Counted from the stretch's first letter, positions 54,750-63,836 are shown. The stretch is 64,000 nucleotides of DNA from Phytohabitans suffuscus (GCF_011764565.1 NZ_AP022871.1:5828320-5892319); one strand, 5' to 3'. Numbers and translations are program-made. The notes: generated from the sequence alone by a model not told the origin.

Positions 54750-54866
54750 CGTCCGGCCAGATGTACCCCGGTCCGCGTCAGTCGCGGACCGCATGCTCCC
54801 GCGGGCACCGCTCCGGCCGGCGGCTCGCTTGCGCTCGCCGACTTCCCCGACCTCCACTGCCAGGCT
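54750..54866 (+). repeat. Dispersed ~115-bp repeat R2, copy 1
   Basis: The core CGGACCGCATGCTCCCGCGG and flanking sequence (from CGTCCGGCCAG to CTCCACTGCCAGGC) match the reverse complement of 62452-62563 at most positions. It lies between the XRE regulator and vanH. Confidence 0.75.
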
Positions 54867-55110
54867 ATCCCCATTGGACAGAGGATCGTGGACGGCGTCT
54901 GCCCCTGTGGTCTCCAACAACAAATGCAGGGCGAACGCCACCACCAGACACAGGCGGCGGCGCCGAATTCACCTGGGCTGGCTCCACCAGCCGAGCAGGA
55001 CGACAGGAGCCGCCGGCCCGGCAACGATGGCGATGGTCGGCGCGATCCAGCCGTGCCATCCCGCCCGACCGAGGTGTGCCGCCAGGCTTGTCAGCCCCAG
55101 GGCGCCAGCT
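54867..55110 (-). pseudogene. Possible small membrane protein with an in-frame stop
   Basis: The minus strand reads WIAPTIAIVAGPAAPVVLLG, WWSQPR, then a TGA, then LCLVVAFALHLLLETTGADA and VHDPLSNGD. Two membrane-like segments separated by a nonsense codon suggest a dead gene. No start or family was identified. The rest of 54613-55373 has only repeat R2 and no recognisable gene. Confidence 0.3.
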
Positions 55111-55373
55111 CACGAAAGTTGCCTGGCGGCCGGTCAGTGGCGATGGCCGGGGCGGGCGTGCCCTGATGACCGGCGGACACCTGGTCGCCGTCGTAGGCCG
55201 CGTGCCTTTCGTGAGCTGCGGCCGGTCGCAGTCCGGCGCATATCGCCGGCGTATCGAAAACCGCATACGGGCTGACAACACCACGCCGCCTTGACTGGAG
55301 GCATGTCCCACAGCGCACCGGCACGAACAGCAGCCCAGGCTCTGGCGCCCTCGTCCTGCGCGGCCGCCCGGCG

Positions 55374-56345
55374 ATGAAGGGGCTCGGCATTACCGTCTAC
55401 GGCTGCGAGCGGGACGAGGCGGAGGTGTTCGGCGAGCTGTCGCCGCGTTTTGGGGTGGTCCCCACCGTGACGGGCGCGGCCGTGTCGGAGGCCAGCGTCA
55501 TTTCGGTGCCCGGTAACCGATGCGTCAGCGTGGGGCACAAGTCCGAGGTTTCCGGGCCGGCGCTTCGCGCGCTGAGGGACACCGGTGTGGAGTACATCTC
55601 CACGCGGAGCATCGGCTTCGACCACATCGACCTCGATGCCGCCGAGAAGCTGGGAATCACGGTCGAAAACGTGGTGTACCCGCCGGATGGCGTCGCCGAC
55701 TACACGCTGATGCTGATGCTGATGGCGATACGCAACGCCAAAGAAGTCGTCAGCTCCGCGGCGCGGCATGACTTCAGGCTCGGCAGTGTGCGGGGCAAAG
55801 AGCTGCGCGACCTGACCGTCGGCGTACTGGGGGTCGGGCATATCGGCGCGGCGGTTGTCGAGCGGCTGCGAGGATTCGGGTGCCGCGTGCTGGCGTACAA
55901 CAACGGCCGGAGGGCGGCGGCAGCGGCGGACTACGTCTCGCTCGACGAGCTGCTGCTCGCAAGCGACATCGTGACGCTCCACGTGCCGCTCAACGCCGAC
56001 ACCCACCACTTCATCGGGCGCAAGCAGATCGAGGCGATGAAGCAGGGTGCCTTTCTCGTGAACACAGGGCGCGGAGGGCTCGTGGACACCGACGCGCTGA
56101 TCGGGGCGTTGGAGCTCGGGAAACTGGGCGGCGCGGCGTTGGACGTGCTGGAGGGTGAGGAAGGGCATTTCTACCTCGATCGCACGGAGAGGCCGGTCGA
56201 CAATCAGTTTCTTTTGCGGCTGCAAGGGCTGCCCAACGTGATAGTCACGCCGCACACCGCCTACTACACCGAGCGTGCGCTGCGCGACACCGTCGAAAAA
56301 ACCATAGTGAACTGCCTGAACTTCGAAGGGAACCGGCCAGGATGA
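55374..56345 (+). CDS. vanH: D-lactate dehydrogenase VanH
   Basis: The 323-residue enzyme reduces pyruvate to D-lactate with NADH, supplying D-Lac for the VanA ligase. The start is MKGLGITVYGCERDEAEVFG. The Rossmann motif is GVLGVGHIGAAVVERL. Active-site Arg lies in TRSIGFDHIDLDAAEKLGI, and the conserved GRGGLVDTDAL follows. The catalytic His is in VIVTPHTAYYTERALRDTVE. No clear Shine-Dalgarno precedes ATG 55374. Its stop overlaps vanA (ATGA). AAA, ATA and other A/T-ending codons are more frequent here than in the flanking genes, consistent with acquisition. No vanRS is in the window. Confidence 0.93.
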   Translation: MKGLGITVYGCERDEAEVFGELSPRFGVVPTVTGAAVSEASVISVPGNRCVSVGHKSEVSGPALRALRDTGVEYISTRSIGFDHIDLDAAEKLGITVENVVYPPDGVADYTLMLMLMAIRNAKEVVSSAARHDFRLGSVRGKELRDLTVGVLGVGHIGAAVVERLRGFGCRVLAYNNGRRAAAAADYVSLDELLLASDIVTLHVPLNADTHHFIGRKQIEAMKQGAFLVNTGRGGLVDTDALIGALELGKLGGAALDVLEGEEGHFYLDRTERPVDNQFLLRLQGLPNVIVTPHTAYYTERALRDTVEKTIVNCLNFEGNRPG

Positions 56346-57373
56346 GTAGGCCAAGAGTCGCGGTCTTGTTCGGCGGCTGCTCGGAGGAGCACGACGTGTC
56401 CGTGAAGTCCGCGATGGAGATCGCGGCCAGCATCGACACGAAAAGATACGAGCCGATCTACGTCGGCATCACCAAGTCCGGTGTCTGGAAAATCTGCGAA
56501 AGGCCGAGCGCGCAGTGGGAGAACGACGACTGCCGCCGCGCCGTGATCTCGCCGGACAAGGAGACGCACGGGCTGCTCGCCGTGGAGAACGGCGAGTGTC
56601 GAACCGTCCACGTCGACGCGGTCTTTCCGGTGCTGCACGGCAGGTCGGGTGAGGACGGGGCGGTGCAGGGCCTGCTCGAGCTCTCCGGAATTCCCTACGT
56701 GGGCTGCGACATCCAAAGCTCGGCGATCTGCATGGACAAGTCGCTGGCGTACATCGTCGCGCGAAGCGCTGGCATAGAAACGCCTGAGTTCTCGGTCTTG
56801 CACGGCACCGACCTGGCCGTGCCGGACGAGCTTACGTACCCCGTTTTCGTGAAGCCCGCGCGCTCGGGCTCGTCGTTCGGCGTGAGAAGGGTCGATGGCG
56901 CGGACGGGCTGGACGACGCGGTCGCGGCGGCAAGGCAGTACGACGACAAGGTCCTGATCGAGCAGGCGGTTACGGGCACCGAGGTTGGCTGCGCCGTGCT
57001 GGGAAACGGCTCCGAGCTGGTCGTCGGAGAAGTGGACCAGATCACGCTTCGGCACGGCATCTTCCGCATCCACCAGGAGGCCGAGCCGGAAAAGGGATCT
57101 GAAAACGCGGTCATCACCGTTCCCGCGGATCTGCCGGAAGCGAAGCGCGAGCAGATACAGGAAACGGCGAAGTCGATCTACATAGCGCTCGGCTGCAAGG
57201 GTCTTTCCCGTGTGGACATGTTCCTGCGGGAGGACGGAAGCATCGTGCTCAACGAGGTCAACACCCTGCCCGGCTTCACGTCGTACAGCCGTTATCCCCG
57301 CATGATGGCCGCCGCCGGCATAAGCCTCTCCGAGCTGATCGACCGCTACATTTCGCTGTCGACGGGGCGGTGA
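56342..57373 (+). CDS. vanA: D-alanine--D-lactate ligase VanA
   Basis: The 343-residue ATP-grasp ligase makes D-Ala-D-Lac, which replaces D-Ala-D-Ala in the precursor and lowers vancomycin affinity. The start is RPRVAVLFGGCSEEHDVSVK. ATP-binding motifs are PVFVKPARSGSSFGVRRV and EQAVTGTEVGCAVLG. The omega-loop HGIFRIHQEAEPEKGSEN carries the His typical of D-Lac-specific ligases in place of the Tyr of D-Ala ligases. The Mg-binding NEVNTLPGFTSYSRYP and ending MMAAAGISLSELIDRYI agree. It is coupled to vanH by ATGA, and vanX starts 3 bp after its stop. Confidence 0.95.
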   Translation: MSRPRVAVLFGGCSEEHDVSVKSAMEIAASIDTKRYEPIYVGITKSGVWKICERPSAQWENDDCRRAVISPDKETHGLLAVENGECRTVHVDAVFPVLHGRSGEDGAVQGLLELSGIPYVGCDIQSSAICMDKSLAYIVARSAGIETPEFSVLHGTDLAVPDELTYPVFVKPARSGSSFGVRRVDGADGLDDAVAAARQYDDKVLIEQAVTGTEVGCAVLGNGSELVVGEVDQITLRHGIFRIHQEAEPEKGSENAVITVPADLPEAKREQIQETAKSIYIALGCKGLSRVDMFLREDGSIVLNEVNTLPGFTSYSRYPRMMAAAGISLSELIDRYISLSTGR

Positions 57374-57376
57374 GCG

Positions 57377-57985
57377 GTGGAGAAGGGGTTCGTCTTCCTG
57401 GACGAGGTGCTGGGCGGCGTTCGCTGGGACGCCAAGTACGCCACCTGGGACAACTTCACCGGTAAGCCGGTGGACGGGTACGAGGTCAACCGGGTGGTGG
57501 GCTCGCGTGCCCTCGCGGAAGCTCTGCTGGAGGCGAAGACGCGGGCGGCCGCTCTCGGCTTCGGCCTGCTGGTGTGGGACGGCTACCGCCCTCAGCGCGC
57601 GGTGGATCGCTTCTTGCGGTGGTCGGAGCAACCGGAGGACGGGCGCACGAAGGAGAGGTTCTATCCCAATATCGACCGGGCCGAGATGTTTACGAATGGC
57701 TATGTCGCGCCAAAGTCGGGCCACAGCCGGGGAAGCGCCGTCGACCTTACGCTCTACCGGCTCGACACCGGGGAGCTCGCCGCGATGGGGGGAGGCCACG
57801 ACCTCATGGACGAGCGGTCACATCACGGCGCGACAGGAGTCCTGAGCGTCGAGGCGCACAATCGCCGGACTCTGTGCTCCATCATGGAAGGCAGCGGGTT
57901 TACGCGATATGACCGCGAATGGTGGCACTACGTGCTGAGCGACGAGCCATACCCCGACAGCTATTTCGACTTTCCCATCTCCTGA
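57377..57985 (+). CDS. vanX: D-Ala-D-Ala dipeptidase VanX
   Basis: GTG 57377 gives 202 residues. This zinc dipeptidase hydrolyses D-Ala-D-Ala so that only D-Ala-D-Lac enters precursors. Zinc ligands are visible in SGHSRGSAVDLTLY (His and Asp) and in YDREWWHY (the catalytic Glu and third ligand His). The active-site Arg is in WDGYRPQRAVDRFLRW. The length matches the family. It ends the compact vanHAX unit. A VOC gene and small membrane protein follow ~110 bp later and show no van relationship. Confidence 0.95.
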   Translation: MEKGFVFLDEVLGGVRWDAKYATWDNFTGKPVDGYEVNRVVGSRALAEALLEAKTRAAALGFGLLVWDGYRPQRAVDRFLRWSEQPEDGRTKERFYPNIDRAEMFTNGYVAPKSGHSRGSAVDLTLYRLDTGELAAMGGGHDLMDERSHHGATGVLSVEAHNRRTLCSIMEGSGFTRYDREWWHYVLSDEPYPDSYFDFPIS

Positions 57986-58097
57986 CCGCCGCGCTCCGGG
58001 GCGCGGCCGGCGGCCCACCGCGCGTGCCCCGAGCCGCTCTCTATGCTGGTCGCACGGCGTCCGCATGCTGAGGGCACCGAGCAGAGCTGGAGGCGGC

Positions 58098-58310
58098 ATG
58101 AGCGGCATCGCGAGGTGGAGCCTCGGTATCGGCTTCGGGCTCCTGGTCATGGCTGTGCTCTGCGCGGTGCTGGACCTGGTCCCGGTCGCCGTGATCGCCG
58201 GCATGCTGAGCCTGGTCGCGCTCAGCATCGGGGGGTACGACGTGGCCTTCAACTGGCTGGACCGGGCCGGCCAGCGCCGTCGAGCGGCCAGGGCCCGCCG
58301 CGAACGCTGA
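58098..58310 (+). CDS. Small two-pass membrane protein
   Basis: ATG 58098 follows GGAGGCGGC. The 70-residue product has two hydrophobic segments (WSLGIGFGLLVMAVLCAVLD and VAVIAGMLSLVALSIGGYDV) and an Arg-rich tail. The family is unknown. It reads in the same direction as vanHAX. Confidence 0.6.
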   Translation: MSGIARWSLGIGFGLLVMAVLCAVLDLVPVAVIAGMLSLVALSIGGYDVAFNWLDRAGQRRRAARARRER

Positions 58311-58339
58311 AGCCGCCCCGGGCGCGGAGGGGGTCTCCG

Positions 58340-59050
58340 ATGATCGGCACGTTGCGCGCGGTGGTGCTCGACGCCCCCGACGCCCGGCGGCTCGCCGCGT
58401 TCTACATCGCCCTCGGTGGATGGACCGAGCTGTACACAGAGGACGACTGGGTCGCGATGCAGACCCGGGATGGGTGGCGCATCGCCGTCCAGCACAGCCC
58501 CGACCACGTGCCGCCGCGGTGGCCCGACCCGGCGCACCCGCAGCAGGCCCACCTCGACCTGCGCGTGCCGGACCTCGACGCCGGCGCGGCGAAGGCGGTC
58601 GAGCTCGGCGCCGAGCTGCTGCGCGAGAACGAAAGCTGGTACACGCTGGCCGACCCGGCCGGGCACCCGTTCGACCTGTGCCTGTTCGCGGCGAAGCGGG
58701 AGACCACGCTCAGGGCCGTCACGCTCGACTGCCCGGACGCCAGGCGGCTGAGCGCGTTCTACGCCACGCTCCTCGGCAAGCCCGTCACCTACGAGGGCGA
58801 TGGCGTCGCGATGGTCGGTGAAGACGGGGCGCAGCCGGTGAGGTTCCAGCAGATCGCCGGATACCGCGCGCCGCGCTGGCCCGACCCCGCGTACCCGCAG
58901 CAGTTCCACCTCGACGTCACGGTCGCCGACGCCGGCGCGGCCGAGGCCGCCGTGCTGAAGCTCGGCGCCACCTCGCTGAACGCCAGCGGCGCCAACTGGC
59001 GGGTCTACGCCGACCCGGCCGGCAAGCCGTTCTGCCTCTGCTGGGACTAG
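58340..59050 (+). CDS. Tandem VOC-domain (glyoxalase-fold) protein
   Basis: ATG 58340 follows GGAGGGGG. The 236-residue product contains two VOC domains. Domain one is LRAVVLDAPDARRLAAFYIA...HLDLRVPDLDAGAAKAVELG...WYTLADPAGHPFDLC; domain two (from residue ~120) is LRAVTLDCPDARRLSAFYAT...FHLDVTVADAGAAEAAVLKL...WRVYADPAGKPFCLC. In VOC enzymes the His and Glu at strand ends bind metal; His in HLDL is present but the terminal Glu is replaced by Asp or Cys-neighbouring residues. That suggests ligand binding or sequestration rather than catalysis. Confidence 0.85.
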   Translation: MIGTLRAVVLDAPDARRLAAFYIALGGWTELYTEDDWVAMQTRDGWRIAVQHSPDHVPPRWPDPAHPQQAHLDLRVPDLDAGAAKAVELGAELLRENESWYTLADPAGHPFDLCLFAAKRETTLRAVTLDCPDARRLSAFYATLLGKPVTYEGDGVAMVGEDGAQPVRFQQIAGYRAPRWPDPAYPQQFHLDVTVADAGAAEAAVLKLGATSLNASGANWRVYADPAGKPFCLCWD

Positions 59051-60345
59051 CGAGCTTCCAGAGGTCGGGTGGCTTGGATCCTTCCACGGAGCTGGAAATC
59101 CAGATCAAGGAGCTTTGAGCTGCCGCGACGTCCGCGGTGGTCCAGACCGCCGCTCCCGCGGCCTCACCCTCCGCCGTGCGAGACGCCTGCCGTGCAGCGG
59201 CAGGCGTCGCCCCGCCCTCGGTCGCGCGCCCGGTCCCGCCCCATACGGACGGCAGCTTTATGGATTGTCCGCCGGTGGCGTGGCCCGAGGGATCGGTTCC
59301 GGCTGATCATGGACGCGAGCCGCCCCGACGAGGGCAACCGCTGTCCACGATCCGCTGACGGATGACGGCAACCCAGGCGATTTCGGCGGCGGACGCCGAC
59401 TGTGTGCGCGGCTCCCCGCCCCGACCGTGGCAGGGAAACCGCCCCGACAGGTGGTTACCTGAGATAGGCCCGTGACCTGCAGAAATGTCGGTCTGCGTCA
59501 CGTGGATTTCGGGCGCATGATCACCGTGCCGACCGCCCCTCTTTTCGTGATCGACGTTCTGGGATCTGCCCGGAGGGCTTTCGGGGTGGGTGGCATGAGC
59601 AGATCGCGCAGTGTCCGCCGGTCGCGGTCGGATCCGGTGATCGCGGCGGGATCCCAGTAGGTCGTGGTATGGAACCGCCCTCATAGGGGCCATTCCGTAC
59701 CACGATCTGCCGAAACTGCGTGCGCGTGGACCATGAACCCTGGTCCCGGACCCCGAGCCGGCGAACAAATCGTCAGAAAGCGGCCGTCCGCAGAGTCCAT
59801 TGTGGACCTCGAAGGCTCGAGAGAGACCGGAGACCTTCCGGGGTTGGGGTTGCGGGCCTGTCCATACGCCGGTTGGTCCGGCCGGGTCCAACCCCGGATC
59901 TGGAAGTGAGCCGCCGCGATGTCCGCGGTGGTCCGGACCGTTCCTGTGGCCTCACTCTCCGCGGTCCACAATCCACAGCCACCCCACCGGCGGCGCCGCC
60001 GTGCCGCATGTCCCGCAAGCCAGCCCTTCGGACCCGAGACGGGGTAGCCCGCGCAAAGGCTCCGAAGCTGGGCGCACCGACGCGCCCAGCTTCAGGCGGC
60101 CAAGAGATCGTGGTATGAAACCGCCCTCAGAGGGGCGGATCCGTACCACGATCCACCGCCCGGATCCGGATCCCTTGATCGGCGACAGCTCGGACGCTGC
60201 GCGGCACGGTCCAAGCCGCGTCGATCGAGGAGACGGGGTCGCGACAGTGGCATGATTCGAGCCTTCGCGGGACGAACGGTCCGTCGTGGACGGGCTTGGG
60301 AGGCTTCCCGGTGGCGACGGGTCCGGCTTGGTGTGATCGGGTGGA
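59051..60345. repeat. Composite of dispersed non-coding repeat modules (locus B)
   Basis: No gene is supported here. Modules shared with locus A (42551-43090) are found. The post-stop stretch is at 59051-59085. Module D is at 59116-59177 and 59907-59966. Module H (nested hairpin, outer arms ending CCACGATC) is at 59660-59707 and 60106-60153. Module G (CCGGGGTTGGGGTTGCGGGC) starts at 59838. Module E is at 60157-60345, here in opposite orientation to locus A. Between the two H copies many bases in the stem change while pairing is largely kept. The remaining 60346-60724 has no recognisable feature beyond the ribosome binding site of the next gene. Confidence 0.75.
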
Positions 60346-60724
60346 CCGCGACGGGCACCGCCGCGCGGGCGCCGGCACGCGGGCGCCGGCACGCGGGCGC
60401 CGCTGTGGCGGGCGCCGCGACGGGCACCCCTGCGACGGGCGGTCCGAGCGCCGCTGCCGCCAGCGGCTCTGGGGGATCGCGTGATCGCGCAGGCCGCGGG
60501 CGTTCGTGCGCTCACGACCCTTCGGAGCCCGCTACGGGATAACGCAGCCCGGTCCGTATCGCTTGACCCGCCGCGGAAGCGGCCGGAACATCGACGCTCA
60601 TAGCAGCGTGTGGCGATCTCCACTGGTAGCTCGGCGGGCCCGGTCCACTCCCATTCACGCTTGGACGCATCGCGCCCAGCGGCGAGTCCACAAGAGCGTG
60701 ACGAGTCCACAAAGGAGAGTTGAG

Positions 60725-61519
60725 TTGAGACGCAGACTGTTACGCGGTTTCGCCGCGTCGGTACTGGCTTTCGCGGTGGTCCTGCCGAGCACCGCGCGGC
60801 CGGCGCAGGCGGCGGACGGTGTGGCCGGCAACCTGCTCAACGTGGTGTTCGCCCTTGGCCGTCTCATGGCCGGAAATGGTTCGAGCGGCGACATCGAGAC
60901 CCTGATCGGCATCGCCATCGGCGCGGTCACCGAGTCCAGAGACGAGGTGCTGGTCTACATCGACGCGCACCAGGCGGCGGAGGTGAAGGCCGCGGCGCTG
61001 AGCGCCAGCAACGAGTTCGCCGACTTCGAGCAGATCATCGATGACGAGCTGGGGCTCGAACTCTGGGCGCGCGACGTCGGTCGGGCCGCCACGTTGGGCA
61101 AGGAGCGCATGCCGATCGTGGGGCGGCCGGCGGCCGAGCAGATCGCACAGGCGCTGCACCAGCTCTACCAGCTCGCCCGCGTGGGCGCCGAGTTCGCCGG
61201 GCTGAACAACTACCTCACGAACCTGACGCGGGACTACATCGCGGCCAGCAACAGCATGCTCGAAAAGCTCGAGCCGGACTGCGCCTGGATTCACACGCAG
61301 ACGATGCCGGGCGGCTACCAGCGGTCCTACCGATGCGTGGCCGCCAACGGCGTGGACGACGTCATCAAGACGGAGCAGTACCTGTGGGGCACGTACCACC
61401 TGGGCCCGGTCGACACCGAGGCGGTCAAGCTCGAAGCCGGCAAGAACTCGGCCTGGATCGTGGCCAGGGAGTACCTGCCCATCCTGGAGCAGGAGCTGCG
61501 GGAAATGGAGGAGGGGTAA
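60725..61519 (+). CDS. Secreted type-B helical protein (intact copy)
   Basis: TTG 60725 with AAGGAG at 7-nt spacing decides the start, as no ATG or GTG fits. The 264-residue product has a signal peptide (RRRLLRGFAASVLAFAVVL, ending ARPAQAA). The helical body includes IETLIGIAIGAVTESRDEVL and VYIDAHQAAEV, analogous to the EILNHIDAIA motif of type A. Two C-terminal Cys (EPDC and YRC) and the ending KNSAWIVAREYLPILEQEL echo the type-A end. Family unknown. It is followed 5 bp later by a type-A gene. Confidence 0.78.
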   Translation: MRRRLLRGFAASVLAFAVVLPSTARPAQAADGVAGNLLNVVFALGRLMAGNGSSGDIETLIGIAIGAVTESRDEVLVYIDAHQAAEVKAAALSASNEFADFEQIIDDELGLELWARDVGRAATLGKERMPIVGRPAAEQIAQALHQLYQLARVGAEFAGLNNYLTNLTRDYIAASNSMLEKLEPDCAWIHTQTMPGGYQRSYRCVAANGVDDVIKTEQYLWGTYHLGPVDTEAVKLEAGKNSAWIVAREYLPILEQELREMEEG

Positions 61520-61524
61520 CCGAC

Positions 61525-62343
61525 GTGAGGAAGAGACTGTTGGTTCGCGTCGCGGCCGGGGTCCTGGCCGCAACGCTCGGCGTGGTGGGCGTCGCCCAGC
61601 CGGCGACGGCCGCACCCGCGCAGGCACCGGCCGCCAAGGCGAACGCCGCCATGGCCTTCGACTGGGTCGGCGCCGTCATCGCGGTGGCCGGCGCGCTCTA
61701 CGGCGGGGGCGGAGGCAGCAACCTCGACGCCGCCGTACAGCAGATCATCGCCGCCATCGAGGAGTCCGAGGCGAACATCCTCAACCACATCGACGCGATC
61801 GCCAGCGCCGAGGTGAGGGCCTGCGCCAGGGCACACGCCATCGAGTTCTCGGACATCAACAACATGTCCACGTCGGTGCGCCAGCTGTGGGCGCAGGCGG
61901 CCACCCAGTGCGCCGCGCTGGCCACCGCGTACCTGGACGCCGTCGTCAGCAAGAACGCGGTCGACAACCTCGGCCACGTGATCGGCGAGATCTACGCGAT
62001 CGCGATCGCCGCCCGCGTCAAGGCCAACCTGCTCAACGGCGTCGACCTGCTCCTGCGCGACCAGGTCCGCAGCTACGAGGTGGTGGTGGCCAAGCTGGCG
62101 CCGTCGTGCAGCGAGCAGCGGTACGTCGAGTACGACACGTACGGCCGCGTCGTCACCGTGGAGATCCACTACACCTGCGTCGCGTACAACGGCGACCAGG
62201 CGACCGACTACGAGCTGTACTACCTGGGCAGGCTCATGGGCCGGCCGCTCGACCGGAACGCGGTCGCCAACAGCGCCACCCGAAACACGAGCCGCGCGGT
62301 CGCGCTCGAAGCGCTGCCACGGCTCAGGAGCGCCCTGCCGTAG
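61525..62343 (+). CDS. Secreted type-A protein (intact copy)
   Basis: GTG 61525 is preceded by GAGGAGGGG. The 272-residue product has a signal peptide (RKRLLVRVAAGVLAATLGVV, ending ATAAPA) and a Gly-rich linker. The motif QQIIAAIEESEANILNHIDA is followed by three Cys-containing stretches (RACARA, QCAALATAYLDAVV, APSCSEQ) and TCVAYNGD. The C-terminal motif is NTSRAVALEALPRLRS. It is the complete reference for the broken copies at 7372-8011 and 8837-9627. Coding sequence and cysteines are fully kept. A strong hairpin follows. No function is known. Confidence 0.78.
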   Translation: MRKRLLVRVAAGVLAATLGVVGVAQPATAAPAQAPAAKANAAMAFDWVGAVIAVAGALYGGGGGSNLDAAVQQIIAAIEESEANILNHIDAIASAEVRACARAHAIEFSDINNMSTSVRQLWAQAATQCAALATAYLDAVVSKNAVDNLGHVIGEIYAIAIAARVKANLLNGVDLLLRDQVRSYEVVVAKLAPSCSEQRYVEYDTYGRVVTVEIHYTCVAYNGDQATDYELYYLGRLMGRPLDRNAVANSATRNTSRAVALEALPRLRSALP

Positions 62344-62372
62344 CGAGTGGACACACCGCGAGTGGACACACA

Positions 62373-62411
62373 GAGGGTGCCCGAGCCGGAGAGTCCGGCT
62401 CGGGCACCCTC
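62373..62411 (+). terminator. Strong hairpin after the B-A secreted pair
   Basis: GAGGGTGCCCGAGCCGGA (62373-62390), a 3-nt loop and its exact complement (62394-62411) form an 18-bp perfect stem, 30 bp past the stop. It is most likely a transcription terminator. Confidence 0.85.
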
Positions 62412-62451
62412 CTGCCGTGGCTCACGCCGGCCGGAGGTCTTGTGGCGCGGG

Positions 62452-62563
62452 CCTGGCAGCGGAGGCCGGGGGTCTCGGCTCGCCCGCGAGCCGCCGGCCG
62501 CAGCGGTGCCCGCGGGAGCATGCGGTCCGCAGCTGGCGCGGACCGGGGCACAGCTGGCCGGAC
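62452..62563 (-). repeat. Dispersed ~115-bp repeat R2, copy 2 (inverted)
   Basis: The reverse complement matches 54750-54866, including the core CGGACCGCATGCTCCCGCGG. The two copies lie in opposite orientation on either side of the vanHAX segment and the B-A pair. Confidence 0.75.
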
Positions 62564-62608
62564 CGACCCTGGGCGGTGCCGGGCCTGGGCGGTGCCGGGC
62601 CTGGGTCC

Positions 62609-63601
62609 TCAGACGGCGCGGGCCACGCAGATGCGGGCGTCCAGGCGCGGGCCGGCCTCGTAGAGCATGTACTGCACGCCGCCGTCCGTGCCGAAGGCGG
62701 GTGACGCGGTGCGGCCGTTGTCGGAGGCGATCGGGCGGTGGAAGACGCCCAGGTGCACCTCGCGGTCGAAGTTGTTGCCGACCTCGGTCAGGTACATGTT
62801 GCCGGTGTTGCCGTGGTACGCGAGGTACGCGGTGCCGTTGCGCTTGAGCAGGTGGGCGGCGGAGATGTCGGTGCAGCCGTCGGGCGTGGGCGAGACCAGC
62901 GGGGTGGGGGAGAACTGCCAGCCGCTCCAACCGTTCGGCGACCAGCCCCAGAAGATTTTGCGGGTACCCGGGCCGATGGTGTGCACGGCCATGAAGACCA
63001 TCACGTAGCGGTTGCCCTTGCCGGCGACCGAATGCTCGAAGACCCGCGCGTACGAGGTCTCCGTCGTGTTGGGCACCAGGCGGGTGGAGAGGATCGGGGT
63101 CTCGTCGGTGAAGCGGATCCCGTCGGTCGACCTGGCCACGCGGGTCGTGTAGTTCTCGCCGTGGAAGTAGAGGTAGAACTGGCGGGTCGGCGCGTCCCAC
63201 ACCACGTGCGGCGACGCGACATGGCTGACCGTGACGCCGCCGGGCAGGTTGCGGTCGACGACGGGGTTGCTGGCGTACTCGGTGTACGGCCCCTCCAGCC
63301 GGTCGGCGTAGGCCAGGCAGATCCCGCCCGGCGCGTCGTGCGGGCCGTAGTAGAGGTAGTAGCGGCCGAGGCGGTTGCTGATCTTGTCGTAGACCCCGCG
63401 GACGCACGGGAAGATGAACTCGCCGGTCGGGTTGTACCGCAGCGGTCCGGCGAACGCGTCGCGCACGTACCGGTAGGTGGGGAAGCCGGCGGGTCCGGCC
63501 AGCGCGGGGGCGGCGGCGCCCAGGCCGGCGACGGTGCCGCCGGCGACCGCCGCGGCGCCGCGGAGCAGGGTGCGGCGGTCGATCTCAGGGGTACGGGCCA
63601 T
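62609..63601 (-). CDS. Tat-exported glycoside hydrolase-like five-bladed propeller protein
   Basis: ATG 63601 gives 330 residues. The start is a twin-arginine signal (EIDRRTLLRGAAAVAGGTVA, ending PALAGP). The mature part has repeated blades with sugar-enzyme features: RYYLYYGPHDAPGGICLAYA, SPHVVWDAPTRQFYLYFHGE, ARSTDGIRFTDETPILS and LKRNGTAYLAYHGNTGNMYL. This layout matches GH43/GH32/GH117-like five-bladed beta-propellers. The catalytic acids are not certain. It faces a LacI regulator with shared operators, suggesting sugar-induced expression. Confidence 0.78.
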   Translation of the reverse strand: MARTPEIDRRTLLRGAAAVAGGTVAGLGAAAPALAGPAGFPTYRYVRDAFAGPLRYNPTGEFIFPCVRGVYDKISNRLGRYYLYYGPHDAPGGICLAYADRLEGPYTEYASNPVVDRNLPGGVTVSHVASPHVVWDAPTRQFYLYFHGENYTTRVARSTDGIRFTDETPILSTRLVPNTTETSYARVFEHSVAGKGNRYVMVFMAVHTIGPGTRKIFWGWSPNGWSGWQFSPTPLVSPTPDGCTDISAAHLLKRNGTAYLAYHGNTGNMYLTEVGNNFDREVHLGVFHRPIASDNGRTASPAFGTDGGVQYMLYEAGPRLDARICVARAV

Positions 63602-63701
63602 GGGGCGGTCCTCCGATAACCCTCGGTGATCCGGCGTCCGGACATGGACGCCTCTCGTTGGTCGAGAAGTCAAACGCCGCCAGGCGCGCCGCGTCAAGAT
63701 G

Positions 63702-63715
63702 CTAATGCGAATTAT
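63702..63715. promoter_or_regulatory. LacI-type operator half near the hydrolase promoter
   Basis: CTAATGCGAATTAT matches the perfect site at 63800-63813 in 12 of 14 positions. It lies 101 bp upstream of the hydrolase start. Confidence 0.65.
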
Positions 63716-63799
63716 CAGCGGCATCTCGGCAAGATCTTCCTCGGCGGAGGGTCTTGACGAGCGGGTGGTCGCCATGTCTACAGTTCACGGCTAAGAAAC

Positions 63800-63813
63800 C
63801 TAATGCGCATTAG
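63800..63813. promoter_or_regulatory. Perfect LacI-type operator
   Basis: CTAATGCGCATTAG is a perfect 14-bp palindrome 24 bp before the LacI start. With the site at 63702 it gives a pair 98 bp apart (start to start), the arrangement for autoregulation and shared control by a dimeric or tetrameric LacI. Confidence 0.8.
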
Positions 63814-63836
63814 CAAGAAACGGGTGGGCACAGAGC

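Noticed and set aside
56264..57799. Long minus-strand frame opposite vanA-vanX
   Set aside because: The plus strand encodes fully conserved VanH, VanA and VanX; the antisense frame shows no domain.
59307..59891. Minus-strand open frame in repeat locus B
   Set aside because: It crosses repeat modules and has no domain or ribosome binding site; non-coding repeats explain the interval better.
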